From NCBI RefSeq assembly GCF_947501425.1, contig NZ_CANMVN010000001.1, positions 124,001-188,000 on the forward strand: a DNA stretch of 64,000 bases. The letters are read 5' to 3'. Source of the DNA: an uncultured Psychroserpens sp. Lineage in GTDB: Bacteria; Bacteroidota; Bacteroidia; Flavobacteriales; Flavobacteriaceae. This document shows positions 1 through 8,553 of this stretch, piece after piece. The notes below the pieces were generated by a model. The model searched no databases and was not told the origin of the DNA. It saw only the letters and a list, made by a program, of their open reading frames with translations. Within the stretch, counting starts at the first letter, position 1; the number at the start of each line of letters is the position of its first letter. Made by a program: the position numbers and the translations under genes.

Positions 1-12
1 GTAGAAAAATTG

Positions 13-82
13 AGCATAGCCTAAGCTACGGTCTCTTTTTTTACTGAAGTAAAAAGGTGAAAAATGCGTTTTATTAAAGTTG
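13..82 (+). promoter_or_regulatory. 5' leader motif, copy 1
   Basis: A stretch beginning AGCATAGC, continuing through a TACGG core and a T-rich then A-rich hairpin-prone part, and ending TTTTATTAAA. A clearly similar stretch lies at 45643-45712, again about 120-130 nt upstream of an ATG and on the same strand. The downstream genes are unrelated. It may be a conserved leader RNA or a dispersed repeat; the role is unknown. The sequence upstream of position 1 is not visible. Confidence 0.4.
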
Positions 83-146
83 TTTTGACTTAGAAAAGGT
101 ATGCGTTGAACTTAATAAAACAAGTATAAACTTTAAACATTTTACA

Positions 147-3100
147 ATGAGTACAGAAAACAATAACAAACAAACTTTATTTAGGTTTGTTAGTTTTAGA
201 AACCCAAATTTAGCTGAGACAAAGACAACTAATTTGGCGTTTATTCAAAGACCAGACAAAATAAATGGGGTTTTTGATCAAGTCTCAGCATCTGAGACAC
301 AAACAAAATTACGAGCCATGTTAATAGAGGCTTCCGTTTTTGAGACTTCTGCTATTAAAACAGTAGAAGAATTAGAACAAGGAGAGCTAAAAGAATTAGT
401 AAGAATTGGAAAGTCTCTTAGCGCTAATAATGAGCTTTCACCTGCTGATAAAGATTTATGTAAAGAACAGTATGGGAATTTGATAGATTCAGAAACCATT
501 ATAATGATTTGGGATAACCTTATCTATCAATACTTAACACAAACAGATTTTTATATAAAAGAAGCTTTGACCTATATCCTAAAGGCATTGCATATAGGCT
601 ATGTTCAAACACTAACTCCTAACGAAGAGCTTAAAAAAATAAATGGAGCTGACCTTATTCAAGCTGCATTAAATGCAACCATAATTATACCGTCTTCTGT
701 TTTAGGAAAAGTAAAACCTTCATCAGCGAAACGATTATCTGCTAAAGAATTATCTAGCAAAGAGGAAAGCTTATTGACTTTAGGATTAGAGGGTTTTGAA
801 AAAGAACAAGATGCTTTAATAGAAAGAGACAGTCTTAAGCAATTAAAATCTGAAGTTGAAAGTATAAAAAATAAATATTGGTCTAATTATGAAAACGCTT
901 TAAAAGCTGCTAGGGAAGCATATAAAAAAGACTATGGCGAAATCATTCAAGCTTATGAAGAACAAGAAGATTTTATTGATGACCTAGAAGAGGCTAAAGC
1001 GCCTGAGGAAGATATTATAAAAGCCTATGAGGTTTTAGATGGCTATAGTTATCCTGAATTTGATTTTTCTTATAAAGACGAATTAGATTGGAACGATATT
1101 CAAAGTCAATTAAGTGAAGAGTCGTTAGCCTATTTCTTAGAGAATTTTGCAAATGCTGAGCAAAGCATTGATAAAGAAGTTGATTTAGAAAAGGCTGTAA
1201 TAGTAACAGACAAGGGTTCTGAAATAACAGTAGACACAAACACCTTTTCATTTAGACATAATGGTTTTGATGAAATCATTTCAGATATTGATAATCAAGT
1301 AGATACATACGATACTATTTCATTAAACGAAGCTAATCTTCCCCAAGATGAATATGTAAATGTTGGTGGAGCGGTTGTTCCTGTGTCTACGTCTACTACT
1401 ACGCAAACTCCAAATCTATCTTATGTATTAAGAGCTAGAAAACAAGGTTTTTTCGGATTAAATAGAGGATATGCTACATTTCAAATACATGTAGAAAATT
1501 CTTCATGGGCCCTTAGCAATGCTGTTATTTCTGCAACAACTAGTTCAGGAGCTTATACTAAAAACATAAGTGCAGTGTCTGTTGTTAATAACAAGATTAA
1601 TTTCCCTCGTTTTTTAAGAAACAACATAAGAAGCATCAGTAATTTGAGTGTTCAAGTGTTCTTCGCTAATGGTAGAGAAGCTAAACTAGATTTGAGTACA
1701 GTGGTTGTTGATAGACCTTATACAGGAGTACTTACTTTAAAACCAGTTATAACCGATAATCCAGATAACACCAACCCAAGTGAACCTACTCCTACAAGAG
1801 GCGAACATTTTGGATTAAAACGATTAGGTGTTGCTGAATATATGAAAGTTACTCAAAGTGTTCATGCTTATGTGCCTGGAGAAGTATCGAATATAGAAAA
1901 TGTAATGGCTAGCGAGTTACGGCATAAGTCTATAAATGAGCTAACACGAACTGAAGATACTATTACAACAAGTACATCTCAAGAGATTGAAGAAGTATCA
2001 GATACAACTAAAGTTAATCGAGCAGAAATGCAAACCGAAGTTGCAAAAGAACTTAGCAAACAACGAAGTTTCCAATCGCACGCTAACTTTTCTTATGATA
2101 CTGATGTTTACAAGTTTGATACTGGGGTTGGCTTTGCTAGTACAAATGCGCAACATGTCAGCAATGTTCAGGCGGTAGCTAAATCACAGGAAGTAACCGA
2201 AAGAGCTATGGAGCGTGTGCAATCTAAGATTTCAGAAGAAAGAATTAGTAAAATCATTCAGGAAGTCTCTTTAACTAATGTACATGAATATGATAATAGA
2301 GGCGGACTAGGAGAAAACGCCGAGCGTCCTAAACATATTACTGGAGTTTACAGATGGGTCGATAAGAAAATGAAAAATCAGATCTACAACTATGGGAAAC
2401 GTACCATGTTTGAATTTATGATCCCAGAACCTGCTAAGTTACACCGTTTAGCTATCGCTACTACAGGTCACACTTTAACAGCGCCTGTAGACCCAAGAAA
2501 AGCACCTGCACCACATAAAATGAGCAATGCAACTACAGCAAGTAAAAGCTTGTTATTATACTGGGCAGATGTATATGGTGTAGAGTTAACCGCAGAACCT
2601 CAAAACAAACAGCAACTTATTAAGGTTAATGGAAGTCCAAGAGCTAAACACAACTGGAACTTTAGTAGTGAGCCGCTTCAAATAGATGAAGGTTATGTTG
2701 CTAAATCTGGAGTTATACGATGGATGTTTAGTAAAGAGGAACACCGAAGAGGAAGAAACGGAAGAAGACGTCCGTTTTCTATTCAAATTTCAAATTTAAA
2801 AGGAAGCACTTTAAATTTCAGTGCTCATAGAAGCTCACGTTCTAAAAGCGGTAATAATACGGTAAGTGGTTTGAACGTGTCAGATAATTTCACGTATACA
2901 GCTAGCGGACGTAACGTTAAGTCTTTTGAAGTTAATTTAGAGCTTAACTGCGAGCCATCTCTAGCGTTAATTAACGCTTGGAAACTAGAAAACTTTAACG
3001 CGATTATTGAAGCTTATCAAACAGCTTTAGACGCTCATAAAGAAGAAGTTGCAGCAATTGAAGCAGAACAAGCAGCAAAAGCAGCGGAGCAAAAAGATAC

Positions 3101-3791
3101 TATGGGTAATTTTTACCGTATTATCGAAAGCGATGTTCTTAAACACAATTGTATTGCTTACTTATTACAAAATTATCTAAGCGATTTAGGGCAAGATTTC
3201 ACTGATGGTGATGAGATGCAAAACTTTAAGGTTAACCTCAGCGATGATTTAGATAAGTATACTGCAAAGGCAAAATTCTTAGAGCAAGCGTTTGAGTGGA
3301 GTATTAAAGATTACACATTCTACCCTTATTTCTGGGCAGACCGTAAAGAGTGGCAAGAGATGTATTTATCTGAAAATACAGATACACTATTTAGAAGTTT
3401 TTTACAAGCTGGTCTAGCAAGAGTTATCGTAACTGTAAAACCTGGTTTTGAAGAAGCTGTACAGTATTTCTTGGAAACAGGAGATGTATGGATGGGCGGA
3501 GAAACACCAATTATTGGCGATCCGCTTTACATGAGTATTACTCAAGAAATGCAAGAACCTACTGGAGTACCACAAGGCAACTACTGGATTACCCGAATTC
3601 CGACGACGCTTACCATTTTACAAGCGAAGTCTGCCGGATTAGAAGTAGAACAAGCATTACCGATATTCCCAGAGGATGAACCAGAAAATTGTGAAAACCC
3701 AGAGCAGTTAGAAACAGTGACATCATTCACATTAGATGATGTGCAATTAACCTCACCAAGCGTGAGTGAAACCACATTGTATTCTAACTAA
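147..3791 (+). CDS. Large cytoplasmic protein of unknown function, possibly linked to a contractile or phage-tail-like system
   Basis: This 1214-residue protein has no signal peptide or membrane segment. Residues ~200-330 are charged and helical (coiled-coil-like). Residues ~425-540 are beta-rich. Residues ~560-720 start with a YVPGEVSNIENVM motif followed by a long Glu/Thr/Ser-rich helical stretch. The C-terminal half has mixed beta structure with a second short helical insert near 970-990 (EAEQAAKAAEQ). From memory, the YVPGEVS..IENVM motif recurs in very large uncharacterised bacterial proteins, some near extracellular contractile injection loci; I could not verify this. A strong terminator follows directly, then a polymorphic toxin, so the two are close but probably separately terminated. 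It could be a structural or adaptor protein for toxin delivery; function is inference only. Confidence 0.55.
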   Translation: MSTENNNKQTLFRFVSFRNPNLAETKTTNLAFIQRPDKINGVFDQVSASETQTKLRAMLIEASVFETSAIKTVEELEQGELKELVRIGKSLSANNELSPADKDLCKEQYGNLIDSETIIMIWDNLIYQYLTQTDFYIKEALTYILKALHIGYVQTLTPNEELKKINGADLIQAALNATIIIPSSVLGKVKPSSAKRLSAKELSSKEESLLTLGLEGFEKEQDALIERDSLKQLKSEVESIKNKYWSNYENALKAAREAYKKDYGEIIQAYEEQEDFIDDLEEAKAPEEDIIKAYEVLDGYSYPEFDFSYKDELDWNDIQSQLSEESLAYFLENFANAEQSIDKEVDLEKAVIVTDKGSEITVDTNTFSFRHNGFDEIISDIDNQVDTYDTISLNEANLPQDEYVNVGGAVVPVSTSTTTQTPNLSYVLRARKQGFFGLNRGYATFQIHVENSSWALSNAVISATTSSGAYTKNISAVSVVNNKINFPRFLRNNIRSISNLSVQVFFANGREAKLDLSTVVVDRPYTGVLTLKPVITDNPDNTNPSEPTPTRGEHFGLKRLGVAEYMKVTQSVHAYVPGEVSNIENVMASELRHKSINELTRTEDTITTSTSQEIEEVSDTTKVNRAEMQTEVAKELSKQRSFQSHANFSYDTDVYKFDTGVGFASTNAQHVSNVQAVAKSQEVTERAMERVQSKISEERISKIIQEVSLTNVHEYDNRGGLGENAERPKHITGVYRWVDKKMKNQIYNYGKRTMFEFMIPEPAKLHRLAIATTGHTLTAPVDPRKAPAPHKMSNATTASKSLLLYWADVYGVELTAEPQNKQQLIKVNGSPRAKHNWNFSSEPLQIDEGYVAKSGVIRWMFSKEEHRRGRNGRRRPFSIQISNLKGSTLNFSAHRSSRSKSGNNTVSGLNVSDNFTYTASGRNVKSFEVNLELNCEPSLALINAWKLENFNAIIEAYQTALDAHKEEVAAIEAEQAAKAAEQKDTMGNFYRIIESDVLKHNCIAYLLQNYLSDLGQDFTDGDEMQNFKVNLSDDLDKYTAKAKFLEQAFEWSIKDYTFYPYFWADRKEWQEMYLSENTDTLFRSFLQAGLARVIVTVKPGFEEAVQYFLETGDVWMGGETPIIGDPLYMSITQEMQEPTGVPQGNYWITRIPTTLTILQAKSAGLEVEQALPIFPEDEPENCENPEQLETVTSFTLDDVQLTSPSVSETTLYSN

Positions 3792-3801
3792 TTTATTAAC
3801 G

Positions 3802-3832
3802 AAAAAGGTGGTGGATTCCACCACCTTTTTTA
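3802..3832 (+). terminator. Rho-independent terminator
   Basis: AAAGGTGGTGG pairs with CCACCACCTTT around an ATTC-type loop, followed by a T tract. It sits 11 nt after the stop of the 1214-residue gene and ends just before the toxin gene. Confidence 0.9.
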
Positions 3833-3845
3833 AACTTATTAAACT

Positions 3846-6008
3846 ATGTCAAACACAACATTTTATAAAGCAAAAAGCTTAGGGTTGGTAAAAAGTAAAT
3901 CATCGGCTACCACCAAAGCCTCTAGACAAGGAATAGAGAACACACTAAATAAAACAAATAGCTTAAATAGAGAAGAACTGGAAACTTTTTTGATAGAAAA
4001 TAATATTGAGAGTTTTCTCTACAAAAACAGTTGCGAAAGTGGAGATGTTATTATCATTTTTGGACGTATATCTAGTAAAAGCCTAGCTTTAAAATATATT
4101 GATATTACAATAGCAAATAGTATTGCTAAATTAAAATTAGATGATCTAAAAAGCACTTTCTTATTTAAAAAAGAAAACAGATGGAATAAGAGTGAGTTAA
4201 CAATACCAATTAAATATATGAACGGTATCTGCCCAGATACATCAAGCTCTATTACTGATAAAGAAATTAACCACATTACAGAAATCGTTAAGGACCATAT
4301 TCAATTTACAACGCTTAAAGGCCCAGAAAAGCAGTTTGAATCACTTAGCAAGGAAATAAAAAAACAACTTAACAACCCATTTTACGATGATGTTAACCTT
4401 TGTGTAAGGTTAACAGTAGCTAATACAGCAAAACGAAGAACGAGAAATAAAAGTATAATTGCCAAGCCTTTAGATGGAAACTCTAATCAAACAATTGGTA
4501 TACCATACACAGAGGTTTCAGGCAATTCAAAAGCATTAGCAACTACATTCAAAAAAAATGATAAACCTTGTGAAATAGGCTTAGACATTAAAGTTGATGA
4601 AAATGGAAAACTCTCTATAAATCATTTTGTAAACCCAGATTATCTTAAGGAGTTTGAAGAAAAGTGGGAAAAAGAAATTAGAAGACGAGGTCTTCAAGAT
4701 GAGATTGATATTAAAGAACTGCGTGAACAAGTGCTCAAAGATTTTGAAAGCGCAGAAACAGAGCATAATTTTTTAGAACGCTTTGTTCAAGACACCAAAG
4801 CCTTTTTTAGTAGTGAGGTTGGTGGATACATAGAAGCCATACAGGCAACCCAAAAAGTGGCTAAGCATGTATGGAAAGAAGGTACCATAAGTCGCGGTGT
4901 GTGGCATTCAACTGGCGATGATGCAAAAGAGCATCAAAACTTCCCCGACTATATGCATGTCAATGGTTATGTTGGAGGCGCTATAGACGGAGTCGTTGAC
5001 GAAATTGCCGGTATTCCAATGGCTATTAAAGGGGTGTACGATATTGTTACTGATGAAAAACAAAGAGACGCTTTAGCTAAAGTGTTTACAAAAGAAGGGT
5101 TTGGGCAACTTGTAGAAGGATTGTCTTCTCAGGCACAAAAAATTCAAGGAGACCCTGAAAGACTTCAACATTTCTCTGGTCAAACAACAGTATCTGTTGT
5201 ATCTATGGCCGTTCCAGGTGTTGCTTTTACAAAAATTGGAAAATTAGAAGAGGTAATAGATAAAACTTCAGATGTATTAAAAGAGTTAACAAACCCTAAG
5301 GTACTTGAAGTGCTTGAAAAATTAAAAAAAAGCAAAGAAGGAACAAAGAATATAAGACACACGGCTTTATATAAAAAGATAGAAGCATTCTTAAAAACAA
5401 TTGATGTAAAAACATTAGACAAGTTAGCAGATGCTCCTGGGTTTGGAACTGTTATTAAAGATATGGGAAAACATTGGAAATCTTTTTGGGGAGGCAAATT
5501 TGTACTGGAGTATGCAAGCATACAAGTAAGAAATGGAAAAGTACTAAAATTTGAAGTAAATGATTTATCAAATGACTTAAGAAGAATCTATGATGTGGTA
5601 ATAGATGAAGGAAATGATATTATTAAAAAGCTAGAACTAAAAAGCTGGAAGGGCTTTTATCCTGAGAGTATTAAAAAGCAATTCACTAAAGATTTAGCAA
5701 AGATGTCTAAATTGGAAGACGGTTTTAATATACAATGGGTATTTAATAAAAAAGGAGTCACACAATCGCTTTCTGAACTTAAAGAGAATGTGTTGAAGGC
5801 ATTAAGAAAAGCAGATGGCACACCTATTGATGAGTTGAGTGTAGTTAGCATAGATCAAGTGAAAAAAATATTTCCTGAACCAGAAGACATATCTGCATTA
5901 GAGAGTTTCTTAGACTTTGGCGGGACGCACCAACAATTTTTACTTGATAAGTTAAATGAAGATGCTATTTTTGATAGTATATTTGAAATAGTAGAAATAG
6001 TAGATTAG
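3846..6008 (+). CDS. Polymorphic toxin with C-terminal PD-(D/E)xK-like nuclease domain
   Basis: The 720-residue protein lacks a signal peptide. Residues 1-300 are an unrecognised N-terminal region. A glycine- and alanine-rich central helical region (about 355-460, with motifs GGAIDGVVDEIAGIP and GQLVEGLSSQ) resembles the pre-toxin segments common in Bacteroidota polymorphic toxins. The last ~180 residues look like a restriction-endonuclease fold: YDVVIDEG (Asp ~583) then LELKSW (Glu ~597, Lys ~599), which matches the D...ExK pattern, followed by helices and a WVFNKKG strand. The stop lies 2 nt before the next ATG, a typical toxin-immunity layout. DNase activity is inferred from the motif pattern only. 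How it is delivered is unknown; the large upstream protein is a candidate partner. Confidence 0.65.
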   Translation: MSNTTFYKAKSLGLVKSKSSATTKASRQGIENTLNKTNSLNREELETFLIENNIESFLYKNSCESGDVIIIFGRISSKSLALKYIDITIANSIAKLKLDDLKSTFLFKKENRWNKSELTIPIKYMNGICPDTSSSITDKEINHITEIVKDHIQFTTLKGPEKQFESLSKEIKKQLNNPFYDDVNLCVRLTVANTAKRRTRNKSIIAKPLDGNSNQTIGIPYTEVSGNSKALATTFKKNDKPCEIGLDIKVDENGKLSINHFVNPDYLKEFEEKWEKEIRRRGLQDEIDIKELREQVLKDFESAETEHNFLERFVQDTKAFFSSEVGGYIEAIQATQKVAKHVWKEGTISRGVWHSTGDDAKEHQNFPDYMHVNGYVGGAIDGVVDEIAGIPMAIKGVYDIVTDEKQRDALAKVFTKEGFGQLVEGLSSQAQKIQGDPERLQHFSGQTTVSVVSMAVPGVAFTKIGKLEEVIDKTSDVLKELTNPKVLEVLEKLKKSKEGTKNIRHTALYKKIEAFLKTIDVKTLDKLADAPGFGTVIKDMGKHWKSFWGGKFVLEYASIQVRNGKVLKFEVNDLSNDLRRIYDVVIDEGNDIIKKLELKSWKGFYPESIKKQFTKDLAKMSKLEDGFNIQWVFNKKGVTQSLSELKENVLKALRKADGTPIDELSVVSIDQVKKIFPEPEDISALESFLDFGGTHQQFLLDKLNEDAIFDSIFEIVEIVD

Positions 6009-6010
6009 TT

Positions 6011-7084
6011 ATGTATAAGTTAGAAACAGTATTGAAGGATATTGGTAGCCAAAGAGGTTTTATAGAAAATTTTTTAGTTATGGATGTTCCTAATGAAAAA
6101 AGACTTAAAGTCTTTGATTTGGAGTTGTTTGATGAAAAGTGGGAGTTAGTGCACGATAGCCATTCTTACAATATATATAAGGATAACATTATTGCAGGAA
6201 ATCTTAGTTTTTATAACACCAATAAAGAGCTTTTATATTCAAATCCATTTGATTACAAACTAAATATATCTAGCCATAATGAAGAAGGTGCTTCTGTTTT
6301 AAGGCAAGTACTTAAATGGGAAAAAATAGGAACAAAGTTTAATTTTACTTTTCAACACCACATTTTTAACTTAAACACCAAGGAATTTATTAAACAAAAT
6401 ATTTTAAACCTGCCCGGAGGAGTAGTTTTTATAAAAAGCAGTTTGTTAGTATTAAGGGCTAAAGAGGGTAGGTTAATCATCTATGATTATGAGTTGGATA
6501 AAATAGTCTGGGAACGAGATTTTTCCGAAGAATGTGCCTATATAGATCCTATACGTGTAAAAGAAACATGGCGAAAAGGAGAGATTGGTCAAATCTATCA
6601 ATATGCTGATGACAAACTCATCATTACAGCGGGAAAGTACCATACATTTTGCTTAGATCTCAAAACCGGGGAGCAACTATGGACGTTAGGTTTTACTGCC
6701 ACATTTATTTTAACAGGTGATGAAGCCTTTGCATATACTAATGGTGGATCTATAGCGAAGATAGACTTAAAGACAGGTGAAATATTAAATAGTAATGGTA
6801 AATTTCATAAACTACCAGACTTACCTCAGGTAAGTCATGAGAGATTGGGAGATATCCACATTAGCGCTCATGGTTCAGAAATGATTTATCATGATAATTC
6901 ACTATGGTATTTAGTACACTCAAATGGCTATTCTTTTGTAGTGAAGATAAATCCAGACACATTTGCTTATGAGTGGATTCATCAGGTAGATACTGTTGAA
7001 GAAATCAGAGACATCAAGTTTTACAAGGATAGAATGTATCTTTATGACTTAGGCTATCAATTACATGTTTACACAAAACAGTAA
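6011..7084 (+). CDS. Beta-propeller (PQQ/WD-like) protein, probable immunity partner of the upstream toxin
   Basis: The 357-residue soluble protein has repeated blade-like units such as LIIYDYELDKIVWERDF, FCLDLKTGEQLWTLGF, and AKIDLKTGEI, the pattern of PQQ-like/quinoprotein beta-propellers. There is no signal peptide, so it should be cytoplasmic. It starts 2 nt after the toxin stop and is probably translationally coupled. Known Bacteroidota toxin-immunity pairs include immunity proteins with beta-propeller folds, but assignment here rests on position. An alternative is a general scaffold protein. Confidence 0.6.
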   Translation: MYKLETVLKDIGSQRGFIENFLVMDVPNEKRLKVFDLELFDEKWELVHDSHSYNIYKDNIIAGNLSFYNTNKELLYSNPFDYKLNISSHNEEGASVLRQVLKWEKIGTKFNFTFQHHIFNLNTKEFIKQNILNLPGGVVFIKSSLLVLRAKEGRLIIYDYELDKIVWERDFSEECAYIDPIRVKETWRKGEIGQIYQYADDKLIITAGKYHTFCLDLKTGEQLWTLGFTATFILTGDEAFAYTNGGSIAKIDLKTGEILNSNGKFHKLPDLPQVSHERLGDIHISAHGSEMIYHDNSLWYLVHSNGYSFVVKINPDTFAYEWIHQVDTVEEIRDIKFYKDRMYLYDLGYQLHVYTKQ

Positions 7085-7184
7085 TTTTCAACTAATGAGT
7101 TTGTTGTGATTAATGACAATCACAACACTCTAAATGTATCCGCGAAGAAAGCACCCAGATGAAGAAAGGTATAGCCATGATTAA

Positions 7185-7250
7185 AAAAGCACACATTAAA
7201 ATATGTGTGCTTTTCTTTCTAATAGCTTGTCGTAAATTTTCAATATTTAA
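7185..7250 (+). repeat. Remnant of the palindrome-ended mobile element (internal hairpin only)
   Basis: Contains the hairpin AAAAGCACACAT / ATGTGTGCTTTT (7185-7196 with 7203-7214), then the phrase TCGTAAATTTTC-AATATT. The same hairpin and phrase occur inside the three full elements at 7353, 8554 and 10170. The left terminal palindrome is missing here, so this is a decayed or rearranged copy. The region 7085-7184 holds only a weak GTTGTGATT/AATCACAAC hairpin and no gene. Confidence 0.7.
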
Positions 7251-7267
7251 AAACTAATTAAAAATTA

Positions 7268-7352
7268 TGTTAACAGAACAAGAAATGCTAGAAATTGCAG
7301 AACATTATATGTCATTTAGAAGTCATGATGATATTGAACTAGTACTTTACCC
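7268..7352 (+). pseudogene. N-terminal fragment of an immunity-like protein, cut by a mobile element
   Basis: The frame begins MLTEQEMLEIAEHYMSF, which resembles the start of small YrhB/Imm35-type immunity proteins (M-hydrophobic-T-E-E-A-hydrophobic-x-IA.. pattern). The strict frame closes after about 24 codons; with one base shift near 7320 it would continue as DDIELVLYP up to the element's left end. No downstream part is found after the element. It is read as a frameshifted, truncated immunity gene; the family assignment is tentative. Confidence 0.45.
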
Positions 7353-7524
7353 GATAGCGCGGATTTGCAATCCGCGCCTATATTAACTAATGATAAAAGC
7401 ACACATTTTTATAGATGTGTGCTTTTTTAGGCAGAAAACGCCGTAAATTTTCTATATTTAAAACCGTGTCTTCTTTGGTTTAGAATGTGTTTTAGTTTGT
7501 GCACGGATTACAAATCCGCGCGAT
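7353..7524. mobile_element. Non-autonomous REP/RAYT-type element (copy A)
   Basis: The left end GATAGCGCGGATTTGCAATC and the reverse complement of the right end (GATCGCGCGGATTTGTAATC) match closely, and each end is itself an imperfect palindrome. Inside are the AAAAGCACACAT hairpin (7395-7426), the TCGTAAATTTTCTATATTTA phrase, and a segment with TCTTCTTTGGTTT shared with copy C. At about 172 bp it has no transposase and looks like an internal deletion derivative of the copy at 8554. The right end is fused in frame to a toxin remnant. Confidence 0.8.
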
Positions 7525-8265
7525 CTGGTTTTACGAGAAAGTGCTAAGAGAGCTCTTAAAAAAGAAAAAGAACTTGTTAGTGCGTTAGACGATGTGGTAA
7601 TTGAAGATGGTGGTAAAAGTCGTAAATTAACTGAGACAGAAAAAGGTAAGGTAGTAGATGAAATGTATGAAGCATCAGGAATAGACAAAGAGGTATTAGA
7701 AAAAAATATAGAATATAAAAAATATTTGGATTATCTAAAAAGTGGCGAGATAAAGCGAGTATTCTCTAATGTTCTTTCAATAGAAGAAGAAGCTATATTA
7801 AAATTTTACACAACAAATCCTGGATATAAAAACTTTAATAAAGCACTACGTGGTGAAATCCCTATAACTGACTTTTTTAGGGCTCAAGAAAACCTTATGA
7901 ATCAGGCTTTAGATAAATTGCCAAACTATAAGACAAACGATTTGCTTTTTAGAATTGAAAATTTGACCGAGTCCCAAATAAATACTATCTATAAAAAAAA
8001 TGAGGTTATAACAAACAAACATTTTACTTCTTCAAGCTACGACATAGATGCTATAGCAGAAGCAATGAGAGAAAGACCTTATACGATTATGGTTCTTATA
8101 AAGGATTCAAAAACAGGTAAAAAAATAGAAGCATTATCGACATTAAAGAAAGAAAAAGAAATTATATTTAAATCAAATACAGAATTTATTGTGGAAAGAG
8201 TTTCTATTGGGACTAACCCTGATACTTTAGAGCCAATAAAGACAGTAATATTAAAGGAAAAATAG
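7522..8265 (+). pseudogene. Orphan C-terminal ADP-ribosyltransferase toxin domain
   Basis: The open frame runs out of the right end of element copy A with no native start; a GTG at 7594 is the only plausible initiation codon, giving 223 residues. The last ~150 residues show the R-S-E class ADP-ribosyltransferase signature in order: LLFRIENL (Arg), HFTSSSYD (S-T/S-S), and KEKEIIF (ExE), preceded by a YTTNPGY..N.ALR helix typical of VIP2/exoenzyme-type domains. The catalytic domain therefore looks intact, but the delivery region is gone. A small gene starts 4 nt later and is the likely immunity partner. This is an orphan toxin module that could still be active if translated. Confidence 0.75.
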
Positions 8266-8269
8266 ACAA

Positions 8270-8518
8270 ATGGAAAATAAAGAAAGATTAAAGGAGTTAA
8301 AAGAAAAAAAAGAATCCTTAGTGTTTATTTTGGAAGCAAATTTTGAAACTATTGAAGAGTATAACGCTTTCAAAGAGGAGAACATTGATTCTTTTATCGA
8401 GTTAAAACAAGTTAATCAAGAAATTCGAAATTTAGAATGGCAACTCATGTCTCCTAAAGAGCAACAGGAACTTTTAGAATATTATAAAAAAATTAAAGAA
8501 AAATATTCTAATGAATAG
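8270..8518 (+). CDS. Small putative immunity protein for the ADP-ribosyltransferase module
   Basis: 82 residues, highly charged and almost entirely helical (MENKERLKELKEKKESL at the start, LLEYYKKIKEKYSNE at the end). No signal peptide. It starts 4 nt after the toxin remnant's stop, which is the standard place for a cognate immunity gene. The family is not recognised; the role is inferred from position. Confidence 0.5.
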   Translation: MENKERLKELKEKKESLVFILEANFETIEEYNAFKEENIDSFIELKQVNQEIRNLEWQLMSPKEQQELLEYYKKIKEKYSNE

Positions 8519-8553
8519 GTGTTTTCAAATACAAAATGTTTGTGTCATACTTG

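Noticed and set aside
5180-5521. 113-codon minus-strand frame inside the toxin gene
   Set aside because: Shadow of a strong coding frame; composition follows the plus-strand codons and no domain is seen.
7395-7426. AAAAGCACACAT hairpins considered as independent gene terminators
   Set aside because: The same hairpin recurs at the same place inside every copy of the mobile element, so it is part of the element.
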